Origin: Sanguinoderma infundibulare
Lineage: Eukaryota; Basidiomycota; Agaricomycetes; Polyporales; Polyporaceae
Assembly (NCBI GenBank): GCA_032821775.1
Contig: JAVLRN010000010.1
Span: 2,703,417 to 2,767,416 of the forward strand
DNA: 64,000 nt
Direction: 5' to 3'
The notes under the pieces: model-generated
Seen by the model: only the letters and a program-made list of their open reading frames with translations
Told to the model about the DNA's origin: nothing
The model's database searches: none
Translations under genes and position numbers: made by a program
In this document: in pieces, positions 1 through 9,990 of the stretch
How positions within the stretch are numbered: the first letter of the stretch is position 1
Layout: each line of letters starts with the position of its first letter

Positions 1-640
1 TGCGCGCTGGCGTGGACCTTCGCGATCCCGAAGTGCTTCCAGGAACAGATCCCGTCCGAGCTTCTCGCGGCAGAGGCAGACCATGAGACGTAAGGACGTA
101 CGCACCCGTGCCCCAGTACATCGTACTCCCCATCTCCCGCTTGCCCATCTCGACCGTGGCGGGCCGCTGTGCGCAGGCCATGTTGCAGACTGGCGGGTAC
201 GTCTGGTCGTCCTTGAAGAAGAAATGTGCCCCGCGGAGCTCGACCTTCTTCTCTATCGGGGGCGGAGGGTCGTTGCGGTAGTTGAGCGACAGCTGAAGGA
301 GGTACTCGGTCGCGGAAAAGATTGGACGCGATAGGCGCGAGGATGCGCTGCTTTTGGCACTCCTTCGATTGCAGCGCGGTGACGTCCGCCGTCAGCAGAG
401 GATACAACAGTGAATAGAACGAAACCCTTACGCAGTACGCTGCGATGCTGCATCCTGTACACCGGAAGGGCTTCGCGTTCGAGCTGCTGCCTTCGCATCG
501 GCGCGGGATGTGAAAGCACTCAACTTGCAGTGCGTGTGTGTGTGGAGGGTTTCGAAGTGGTGGAAGAGCCCGAGTTGGTAGTGATGCTGATCAGCATTTT
601 CAGGGCGATTCATGCCACTTGTGGATGTGGACGTCGAGGG
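1..640 (-). pseudogene. MYND-type zinc-finger gene, decayed, runs off the window
   Basis: Reading leftward from about 640, the minus strand encodes a broken MYND finger. The core CEGSSSNAKPFRCTGC then SIAAYC is followed by a GT donor, and after the intron SKECQK. The intron acceptor is CAA, where the paralogue at 8.7 kb has CAG, and a roughly 19-nt insertion separates the LHTHTHC leader from the finger. Further left, frames matching LSLNYRNDP, PIEKKVELRGAHFF and YWGTGA match the 8.7-9.65 kb copy, so the same protein is represented. MYND fingers are zinc-binding protein-interaction modules. It is divergent with the deaminase-like gene at 958, and the same pair recurs inverted at 12.4 kb. Frames are interrupted, so a functional protein is unlikely. 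Confidence 0.6.
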
Positions 641-957
641 CAAACGAGTACGGCATGCGGCGTCTGCTGGGCCTCGATGATCCCATCAATTGCCCTGGGC
701 CCTTGCCGAATCAAATTGCAACATGACGGTTAACTAGGGTAACCAACAGAACCAACTCACAGCGGTACAACTTGAAATTCATACACTCTGGACGTCCAGA
801 GGGAATTTTGGGGCCGCTGGAAAATATTCAAGATGGGGATGGGCTCCGACTAACCGTCACTGCAAATTAGCGCCTGTTGGCCAAATACGTACAAATAGGT
901 ATCTTGTCGAAGTCGAGTCATGGCGAACTTGCTCTCACCCCTCGACCATCATGCATC
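641..957. other. Divergent intergenic region
   Basis: This lies between the leftward MYND pseudogene and the rightward deaminase-like pseudogene. I see no gene in it. The last part matches sequence upstream of the inverted copy near 12.42 kb. Confidence 0.5.
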
Positions 958-3054
958 ATGGCGTGCTCAAATTCCCTTCATTGGCCTAAAAGTCCTTCAG
1001 AGGCTGAGCCCATAGGCCCTGATTTCGAATCTTTCTTCTCCTCTGTCTCCAAGCCTGATGTTTGTCGCGACATCACCCTCCTCTCGTACCTCCTCACGCG
1101 TATCAAGGTCGAACGTCCCTGGCAAAAGCCCCGTAAGAAAGAGACAGCTTTAGATCATTGGATCTACCTCTCTTTGATTACAGATACTGGGGGTGTCGAA
1201 GACGATACGACTGGCGGCGACGTGTTCGCTGTCACTGGCCGGATCGAGCCCGGCTCGATTACTGCTGCATTTGTCGCACGCAATAAATCTACTCGTGAAT
1301 GTCCTGCACCATCCTCACCACCGCTTCAAATTAGATCCATTCAGCCTCATCCCATTCAAGACTCGACTTCGTTCATGACGAAGGCGTTTTTAGCCACCGA
1401 GTACGTGCTCACAAGTCGGGTTTCATAGCATTGACCGATCAAGACCCCAGGCAACCTCATGTAGAGAACCACATCCAGGACGTCATCTCCCTTCTCAACG
1501 CATTCATCCACACTCCCACTCCTGAGGCCCCCAGCCACGCCGGAGATGAGAGAGCGTCGCGGACCACGGGCTTCTTCCTCTTCATTGCCGCCCGCTGCGC
1601 CGTAAAGCTTCACGCTCGTATCGACAATGGCAAACGCCTGTGGTCGGAGCACCCCACCAATTTAATACGCACGTGGTGCAAGAACAAGAAGAACCGCGAC
1701 TTCGAACGCCAGATCCTCGTCCTCCCAGTCGCGCTGTCATCAACATTGGAGGCGGATCATCAGCTCACCCCGATCGAGGGCGCTCCTCAGTCATCCGATG
1801 GCAAGCTTTCGTATGCCGTCGAGCGCAGCAACGCCTGTCGGTGGGCCGAGATGCTAGTCAAGTGCTAGGAAAACATGGACAACCTCTTTCTGTCTCTTTC
1901 CGGACGTCACGAGAACCGCCACCTCGATCGCCGGGAGCTCGTGAGACCCGGATATTGGTCCGCGGCGGTGCTTAACTCGGTGATCGACAGTGGCCTGCTG
2001 AAGATACTCGTCACGGACGAGCTCGCGTCGGATTTGCGAAAGAAGTACAAACCAGAGAACTCGTTGCTGAGCAGTTGGGTCCCTGTGTCGAATATCCCCT
2101 CAACCACCGCTGACCACGCAGGGTAGATTTATTTACGTCGCTGTAGACAAATGAGGAGATGGTGCCGCAGCCCGCCGATCCGGGAACGACTGGTGACGAT
2201 GACGGCGAAGGCATGTTGCCACTCTTCCACCGTACACTCCGATGAGCGGGTTCTCACCCTTCACCCAGGTGCGCTCATGGACTCCGAAACCAACAAGGAA
2301 CACGTCATCCGGTATCTGAAGACGCTCAAGATTCCCTTCGCTGCCGCTCAATTCCTGGTCTGGTACTGTCAGCAGCTGTCCGCCTCCCCTTCATCTCACC
2401 TAGACGCCTTCACGGTTCACGCTACGTCTTCAACCCCGAATGTCACCCAAGACGATGTTCAGGCTTTCCAAGGTCAATTCCTGGTCCGATTCCCACTTCT
2501 GGAGGACAAAAAGGCGATCCAGGGCGTCTTTGAGCACGTGCCGACCGTCAAAACAGGCCTCAGTGTGGGTTTACACGCAGAGGCGATCGTCATGTCGCTC
2601 GCATACGCTGTCCGCACCGTGACTGCGGACGATGTGGCCGACAACATATCCCCTATCAGGCCGCTGTTCGATGTATGTACCACACCTCGTCGCGACGCAT
2701 CCATTTGCTGACGGTCGTTCAGACTGCGTGGATCCCGATCGGGGTGAGCAAGACGTGCTGCTTCTGCTGCGATCTGCTCGCTTCCCTCCTCGCGGACGCT
2801 GACGGCAACAAAGGGGAGAAGACGCGTTTTCCTGCTTCAAGAGACGCACTTGACGGTGTTCCCCTGGGACCCACCGGCGGGGCTACCGATCGGGCTGCTG
2901 CAGCAGATGAGGAGGAAGCTTCTCCAGATCTTCTATGTCTTCCTTTGTGAACGCACCGCCCCACTCTCTGCAAACGTCCCCAGTATCGTCGACTTCTGAC
3001 CTCGGGCCCGGCGGCCCGGTCTTCTCTGACCCTGATCCTGACTTCGAGTAGGAG
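958..3054 (+). pseudogene. Nucleic acid/nucleotide deaminase-fold gene (OTT_1508-like), copy A, disrupted
   Basis: The N-terminal region starts MACSNSLHWP at 958. A probable intron at 1405-1466 rejoins at NHIQDVISLLNAF. The C-terminal half carries a deaminase zinc signature: HAEAIVMSLAY near 2572-2604, then after an intron (2673-2722) IPIGVSKTCCFCCDLL. The HAE plus CxxC arrangement matches the cytidine-deaminase fold; the fungal OTT_1508-like family is my best assignment from memory. Breaks: an in-frame TAG at 1866-1868 (copy B has CAG in this position: C|Q|E) and a frameshift after ADADGNKG near 2830, so the C-terminus FLLQ...FPWDPP is read in another frame until TAG near 3051. Copy B at 9991-12403 is inverted. 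An active deaminase from this copy would require readthrough. Confidence 0.65.
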
Positions 3055-3772
3055 GATTTCCGTGCGTTTCGTGCGTACGTGACTTGCAGCAAAGAACGGA
3101 CTGTGATGGATGGTGTCCGCTGCCGTGCGGAAAGCCTTGCCTGGTCCGCGGCACAACCATTCCGCGCATATGTACCTATCATGGAGTCGGAAGAATTTAT
3201 GCCGTTGTGCAGAGCAGTCGACCGCACGCACCGTCGTCCGCATTTGCGGACGGGGCCCCGAGGCCGCGCTCCAGTAATTCTCGGAGTTCTGAATCGTCTG
3301 ACCTAGATATTTCAGATACGATCAGGTATGATTAAGACCTGTCAAAGCGTCAGAGGTCGGGCAGGGTCAGAGGTGCGCAGCCCACCTGTCAGAGATTTTT
3401 GAACAATATTCTGATGGAATGGTAGCGACCTTGCGTCTCGAAGCGATTCCGAAGTCAGGCCAAGGTTAGAAATAGTGTTTCTGATAAAAGTGATAGGATT
3501 TAGGTTCCGTCCGGTTCGTCAATGCTTCGAAGCACGCCGCCTCGTGCGGTTGCCACACAATTTGTACATATTGGCTGGTCGGGCGCTTTTACTGATTCGA
3601 CCACCTTTCTCGTCGAGCTCCCAGCCTTTGCCCTCCCTCATCCTCCTCATCATCCATCGCTTCGCCCCCACATCTCAGTCATCCGTCACCGACCGCCCTT
3701 CGGTGCGTATTTCGTTCAAGGTCAGCCGCGCTCTTTACTCAGGATGCCATTTTCAGCGTCCCTCCTCACGAG
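3055..3772. other. Intergenic region upstream of HET gene
   Basis: The first part still resembles the 3' flank of deaminase copy B. The rest, including a C+T-rich stretch at 3600-3700 typical of fungal promoters, holds no gene I can support. Confidence 0.4.
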
Positions 3773-6262
3773 ATGCGCCTCCTCAATACGAACACTGGCC
3801 AGTTCAAGGAGTTCCTGGATCTGGACCTGGATGAAGCTCCTCGATACGCTATACTATCGCATACCTGGCGTTCCCCAGACGAGGGCGGCGAACAGAACTA
3901 CGAGGAGCTCAGGAAGATCCAGGAATTGTACGGCCTTGATGGTTGTCGTCTGGACCCTCTCCCCGCAGCTTCAGCTCCTCCACTTTCTCTTACCGTCTGT
4001 CCTTGCCCATGCTGCGCTCGTAATCACACACTGGTATACTCCACCACCACCCGCCCAGCCCCCATCCAGCCATCTACGGTTGATGCCGCGCAACCCTCGG
4101 GCTCTACGGCATCCGCCGACGCGCAAGGTGAAACCACTTCATCTTTCATTCTATTCGTGTGAGATGGACTGTGAACGGAAACGCTGATACACATCACAGC
4201 TCCCGTCCAGCATCCTGGCCCCGCGTCCTGGATCGCTCCCGAGGCAGGCGTCGTAGCCACCCTTCCTCGTACCATCTGGGAGGACCCGAAGCTCTCGCCG
4301 AAGATCCGGGAGGCGTGCCGAGTGGCGCGGGAGAATGGCTACGAGTGGATCTGGATCGACTCGTCCTGCATCGACAAATCGAGCAGCTCAGAGTTTTCCG
4401 AGGCCATCAACTCTATGTACCTCTGGTACGGGCGAGCGAACGTCTGCTATGCCTTCCTTGCCGGTGTGCACGCCGAAGACGACCATCGAGCCGAGGGTTC
4501 CGGTTTCCGCCGAAGCAAGTGGTTCACGCGCGGATGGACGCTCCAGGAGCTCATCGCCCCTGCTGATGTCGTGTTTTTCTCCGATGACTGGACGCGCATC
4601 GGATCGAAGCATTCTCTCGCTCCTCTCATCGAGGACATCACGAAGATCAGCTACAAAGCCCTATTGCACCTGGAGAAGCTTGAGAGGTTCAGCGTCGCCC
4701 AGAGGCTCTCGTGGGCCGCGAAGCGGATGACGACGCGGGAGGAAGATCGCGCATACTCGTTGCTGGGAATCTTCGATATCAACATGCCCACCATCTACGG
4801 CGAGGGTAAGCGTGCTTTCCGTCGACTGCAGGAGGAGATCATGCGGCGCGTCCCGGACCAGAGCCTCTTCGTGTGGAAGGATGTTTACTTGGAGCGTTTC
4901 ACGTCCCCCATTCTTCCAGAGGTGGACGCACCTGCATCTGTGCCGGATTCTCGACATTATACATTCGGTGAATCAGGTTGGGGCGATGGGAGGTCCTTGC
5001 TCGCGCCATCTCTCCCTGTATTCAGGGAAGGGGGGAAGATTCGCGGGATTCCCCATGATGAAGTCTTTCGTCGACTCCGGCTCCCCGATGGCATCCACCC
5101 CACAGAGTATAATTCCACCCCCCATGGTATCCGCTTGCTCCTACCTGTAATACCCCTCTCCCAGTATCTATCTACGGCCGCCACAAAATGCCCTGACAAG
5201 GTCCCCCTAGCCCAGTGGTATGTGGCCATCCTTGGGTGCGAACACCAGGACTTCCACGGGCACCTTCTTGGACGGGTCTGCTACATACCTCCCTCCGACT
5301 CAGGCGTAAACTTGCTGTACTGTGGATATGTGATGATTGGTTCACAACCGGCGGTGCATCTCCTCCCCTTGTCGCCGCCCACCATCGAACGCTGTCGCTC
5401 CAACATAGTGCCGAAGACGGTGTACATTCCCCACCCCGAGCGTGCCGATGCCTCGACATCCAAGGACGAGCGCTGGCGGCCACACAAAGCGATCAAGTTG
5501 ATGCTGGTGGCGGAGACTCAGGATGCTCTGCTCCACAAAGGGTACACGGCCGATCTTCGATGTCCGGGTCAGGACCGCCCAGGTACTCACGAGCCGCACC
5601 GGCTTAGACTTGCCAACGACGAACACACCATCACCGTTGAATACCGGCATCGCCTCGAGGGCGATGGTCATCGGTTCACCATCAAAGGGCACGTGCAGAT
5701 GTCGCTCAGGAGGTCCCTTCCCGACTCTGCCGGGGACGACCACGAGGCGGATACTGGGGAGACTGTGTATTGGACAAGTCGGACAGAACCGAACAGCTTC
5801 CGGAAGCCGGAATGGCCAGCTACGCTTGGGAACAAGAGCGTCACGTTGAACGCAGGAGGAGACAGGATGTACCCCGTCCGAGTCACGCTCGGCTTTGATC
5901 ACGCAGGCTTTGGATACTACATCCTCCGTCTCGACGTCCACAGTGACCGTACAGCCGCATGTCCTTCCTCGACCGCCGAGCCACCGCAGGGAGGAGAGCG
6001 TCGGGTCTCTGGGACCGGTTCGGACGGGAACGGGCGGAGTGATGAAGGAGAGATCGAGAGAGGTGACGGCGAATCGGACAGCGAGCGGACTGGCGAAGAC
6101 GGCTCAAGTCCTGCCTCCATGGCCGATCCTAACGAGGAGGAGCACGTAGGCCGAGCGGAGGAGGATGCGGACGCGGCTGACGAACGCGGGGCTCGCGCTG
6201 AGACCGACGAGGAGGCGGGTAAGGCTGTGAAGGATGGACGCGAGCCTCCAGATGCGAGCTGA
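3773..6262 (+). CDS. HET-domain heterokaryon-incompatibility protein
   Basis: Model: exon 1 3773-4127, intron 4128-4199, exon 2 4200-6262; the phases agree and give 805 residues. The N-terminus has the HET core: PRYAILSHTW, then after an insertion of about 90 residues WIWIDSSCIDKSSS, EAINSMYLWY, WFTRGWTLQELIAP and REDRAYSLLGIFDINMP followed by YGEGKRAFRRLQ. This is the arrangement of basidiomycete HET-E-like proteins, whose HET domain (a TIR-related fold) triggers cell death in incompatible fusions. The remaining 400 residues are a poorly conserved C-terminus ending in an acidic, Glu/Asp-rich tail. No NACHT or WD repeats are present. The insertion after LYGLDG (about 3945-4100) could hide a second, unrecognised intron. 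It sits between the arms of the deaminase inverted duplication. Confidence 0.9.
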
Positions 6263-6537
6263 GCATGACAGACCTCCTGGGAGAAGAAGACTGTCCGGAG
6301 AACAACCGTGCGTCAACGTGATGCACTCCGGACATCATTCCCTGCGATGCCGCGAAATGACCGCTTCTCCTCTCCCACTTGCACCAAGTACTGGTTCACC
6401 ACGGGCTGTATGCGTGATATCTGCGTCGTCGATGTATGGTTGAAAGCATCGTGTTCCCTCTCCTCTGTTACCGGTAGTACTAGCGAAGCCGTCCTCCATC
6501 AATAAATGTTATGTATTTAACGTTGAACTGTATTACG

Positions 6538-6800
6538 CGCGCTCGCTTCCCCTTAATCTCCATCTCTACTAACCAGTCCTTGACTTCTCGATCGACAACC
6601 ATAACATGGCCATCACTTATTGAGGTCGACGGGATCAATCACCAACCGCCTTTCGTCGACCAAATGGACATCGCCGGCCAGAGCCACTCGTTCGTTTTCA
6701 TCGCGGACTTGAAGCTGAAGGCGGAACCCAGGATGCGCCGGATGAAGTCCGGGGCGTCTTTGGACGAGACCGCCCTTGCGACCAGCTCCATCTACGCCCT
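6538..6800 (+). pseudogene. Laccase (multicopper oxidase) remnant
   Basis: Two overlapping frames together reproduce a cupredoxin-domain-2 stretch of fungal laccases: RFPLISIS, SIDNHNM in one frame, then EVDGINHQPPFVDQ and AGQSHSFVF in the next, where intact laccases read roughly SIDNHN-M, VDGxNxQPxxVD and GQRYSFV. A frameshift near 6618 separates them. None of the His-containing copper motifs are present, so this is an isolated internal fragment of about 80 codons. No other laccase exon was seen nearby. Confidence 0.7.
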
Positions 6801-7092
6801 CCCATCCAATGCCGCCATCGGATCCCTTTGCAGCACGGACGTCTCTCCGAGGCATCGGTAGATGATTGCCCAACCCGTCAGTGCTCCACCCATCCTGCTG
6901 GCAGATGCAACCGACCCCGTTCTTTAGCGAAGTTTGTCACAACAGGTCCTGCATAGCCGGGGACCCAAGGACGACTAATCCTCTCATGCGATGTATTGAT
7001 GATTATTTCTTGTCCCTCGTGCACTTGTCCAAAAACTATGCTCCTTGATTCGTTCATGCGATGGAGCTGCCAGTGCTCACAATACAACGCGG
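6801..7092. other. Intergenic, no gene seen
   Basis: Sequence between the laccase remnant and the 3' end of the leftward secreted-protein gene. Nothing recognisable. Confidence 0.4.
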
Positions 7093-7826
7093 CTATGACA
7101 GTCCCTTAGCAAGCACAACGTTCCAGTTCCCCCCCTCCTTAAGGTTCTTGAGATCCTTGCGCTTACGAATCTTGATCTAATGGATCAATGAATGTTAGCC
7201 GCTTCTCCATAACCATCGTGGTCACAAACACGTACCGGGGAGTTCACATGCAGGGACGCAACGTTGCCCAAGAAGGCGAGACATTCCTCGCGCTGGTTGC
7301 AGATGGGGTTGAAACCGTCTCCGGACACAAACCAGAGCTGCTGGAGGTCGGTCTGGTTGCACGTTGCTGCGATGGCATACCGAGCCTTGTTCGTTGTCAG
7401 GCAGAAGGTCTCAGACTTGATGTGTCCATAATGTTCGGTGCCTTGGGAGAGCACCCAGATGTCCTTGGACTTTTGGAGATTCTTGGCATCTCCGGGGCAG
7501 TCAAAGACAAGGGCTCTGCCTGAATTATTGACTGAGGCGACCAAGGCATGTGCTATTTTTCCAATGGCGATGGTTAGTTGGCGTAGAGGAGTGGTGTAAA
7601 GAGCAGCCACGGATTGCAACTTACAGAGTTCATTGTACAAGTAAATGTGTTGGTTGGGATGGATCGAATCGTCGGAGACCGGTCCCTCGGGGAGAATGGG
7701 TGTGTGATGGGGACAGACCCGCTTGGGCGGGGGGTGGGCGAGCGGTTCATCGGGGAGCAGGTTCGGCATAGCGGAAGAAGTGATGACGAGGATGAATGCG
7801 GTGGCGAGAGCGAAGAAGGACTTCAT
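7093..7826 (-). CDS. Small secreted beta-trefoil (ricin-B-lectin-like) protein
   Basis: Model on the minus strand: exon 1 7826-7625, intron 7624-7553, exon 2 7552-7236, intron 7235-7177, exon 3 7176-7093. The exons sum to 603 nt, giving 200 residues. It starts MKSFFALATAFILVITSSA, a clear signal peptide. The mature part has spaced W...GHI...FCL and CNQTDLQQLWFV motifs. A Trp/Gly-Ile/Cys-Leu rhythm with a closing QxW-like triplet is what ricin-B-type beta-trefoil lectins show, so carbohydrate binding is plausible but inferred. Six or more cysteines suggest an extracellular location. A TATA-like element lies about 57 nt upstream. It could instead be an unrelated small secreted protein; there is no sign of an attached catalytic or pore-forming domain. 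Confidence 0.7.
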
Positions 7827-7881
7827 GCTGTTATTGCTAAGCGGCGATTGCTTGCTGACTCTCTCGCAGAAACTCCATCCC

Positions 7882-7888
7882 TTTTATA
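7882..7888 (-). promoter_or_regulatory. TATA box of the secreted beta-trefoil-like gene
   Basis: TATAAAA on the minus strand, about 57 nt upstream of the start codon at 7826. Confidence 0.55.
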
Positions 7889-8704
7889 CCTGCAGGTCGG
7901 CAGCTTTCAGCTGGTGCGGCAAGCGAACTGAAGTTGCACCGCACGTTCAGCAGAAATACTGCGTCTCCTCGAAATGGGTTTTGATCGAGCTGCATCGCAG
8001 CGGCAATGGTATGGTCACATCCGAGCTTGCGACATCATGAGGGCGTGTGCGAGTTGTCTGCGGAATAATACGGAATGCATGGTTAATTCGCCCAAATGCA
8101 AAGTTAATTCGCCCAGAACATCATTCATCAAATCTCGATCCGCATGAAAGAAGGTAACTAGCCGCTTGTAAAGTAGATCACAATTAGAAGGCGTCGCGCG
8201 GGCCTCTATCAAATAAACGATCCAGCACTGCCATGCAGGAATATTTTCGATAGAGTCACATGTATCACCGCGGTTCGAAAACTTGACAGATGGGTTTGAA
8301 GAGATATTATAAGTAGCAAGTGTCCCGACACATGCACATGTGGTGGTTGGATGCACGGAATAGCAGTGACCGAAGAATGGAGTGTACAAGAGTGTCGACA
8401 GTCAGTGAAATGGCCAGTGTCGCCAGGCCGCTGGGGCCCAGCGGTCTCCGAGTCCGAGATCTGAGCGATAGCCAACATCGTGACGTCTTCACTGTGTTGA
8501 TCATGAAAGTGTTTCACTCCCGCCAGAATTCCGTCTGTGTACCATCCTCAAGTTGTACCAATGAGTGGATGGGCACCAAATATTTGGGAGATGTCCTAAC
8601 CCTGATGTCCCAGCTCTATTCGGCAAGGGCCGAGCCCAATTAATGGGAGGAAGCTTCGAGGCATGCTGTTGCACTCTTTTTCGCTCGCCACGTCTACATA
8701 TCGA
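7889..8704. other. Intergenic, no gene seen
   Basis: About 800 nt with only short chance reading frames. I recognise no domain, RNA or repeat here. Confidence 0.4.
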
Positions 8705-9650
8705 CTAGGACTCCATCCACGATGAATCATGAATCACCCTGAAAATGCAGGTCACGAACACGGCGAACTCGGCCTCTGACACGACTTCGGATCCCTCCAC
8801 ACCCACACACACTGCAAGCGCCGATGGGAAGGCAGCAACTCGAACCTGAAGCTCTTCCGCTGCACGCCATGCAGCATCGCAACGTACTGTGTAAGGTATC
8901 ACTATGCGCCGTCCCGGTTGCCACTGATGGCCTTGTGTGATGCAGTCTAAGGAGTGCCAGAAAAAGCACTGAAGCGAGGGCCACCACAAGCTCGCGTGCA
9001 ACGGGTTCCAGCTCTTCCGCGACGGCCCTATCCAGCTCTCCGGAAACCCCCATGCCTGGGCGGAGCTCATGCAGTAGGCCGAGTTCCACCACGCCTCGCT
9101 CATCAATGCCACCCTTGCGTGCTACCTTCGCAAGAAAGACGCAATCCCGGACATCAGCTCTCCTTCAACTACCGCCACGACCCCAGGCTGCTCATCGAGA
9201 AGAAGTTCGAGCTCCGCAGCGCCCATTTCTCCTACAAGGACGACCCGACGTGGGCGCCGCTCTACCGGATGGCCTTCGCGCAGCGGCCCGTCGCGGTAGA
9301 GATGGGCAACCAGAAGATGAGCGAGTTGTATTGGGGCACTGGCGAGTACATCCTCATGGTTGCGCTCGAAGCTCGAGTTTGGCACGGACGGGATCCAGTT
9401 CTGGAAGCACTTCGGGATTGCGAAAGGTCTACGCCAACGCGCGACTCGCGTGCCGCAACCCGCTGGACCGGCTCGAGGAGAACCTGATGGTGGGCCGGCG
9501 CGGGTACTTGTCTGGATATTCTTTCTTACCTTGCACTGTCTCCGCCATACCGCGTAATGACGACCGTTTCAACATCCGGGTCCTGCTGTACCTTACCCGA
9601 GAGCCCACCCTCGAAAGTGTTCGCCATGGTCCCTACTGTTTGACCAAATA
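8705..9650 (+). pseudogene. MYND-type zinc-finger gene, second copy, with nonsense codons
   Basis: The plus strand encodes HTHCKRRWEGSNSN, LKLFRCTPCSIATYC, then a GT-AG intron of about 55 nt ending at 8945, then SKECQKKH-stop-SEGHHKLAC. The Cys/His spacing is that of a MYND finger. The Trp expected between KKH and SEGH is TGA at 8970-8972, and a second in-frame stop follows ELMQ near 9074. Downstream, LSFNYRHDPR, IEKKFELRSAHFSYKDDP and MSELYWGTGEY continue the protein and match the copy at 1-640. It lies just beyond the 3' end of deaminase copy B, tail-to-tail. Confidence 0.65.
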
Positions 9651-9990
9651 GGAGTTAGACTTTACAGTGCAACTCGTTCAAACATAACGTGGACTAGCCG
9701 AGCTGTCTAACTCCATCCGACGTCGTGTGCGTCGCTGCAAACATAACAAACAGCCGCTTAGTCTCGCCAATATCTCTGGGCCGATGCCTTCGTCCCTGGT
9801 CTGGCTCGGAAGTGGCAGTGCTGATGCCCTCGCCCGAATGCGTGACTGCTCGTCCGCAAATGGGGATGGGGGACGGTCTACTATTCTGCCATGCCATGGA
9901 AAGTTCCTCCGACTGATTGCCATAGCTTTCTATGGGGGATGCCATGATTCACAGTGGCTACAAAGTATGCACGAACGCACCCGCATCCTC
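9651..9990. other. Tail-to-tail intergenic region
   Basis: 3' flank between the MYND pseudogene and deaminase copy B. Part of it resembles the 3' flank of copy A (3055-3200). Confidence 0.4.
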
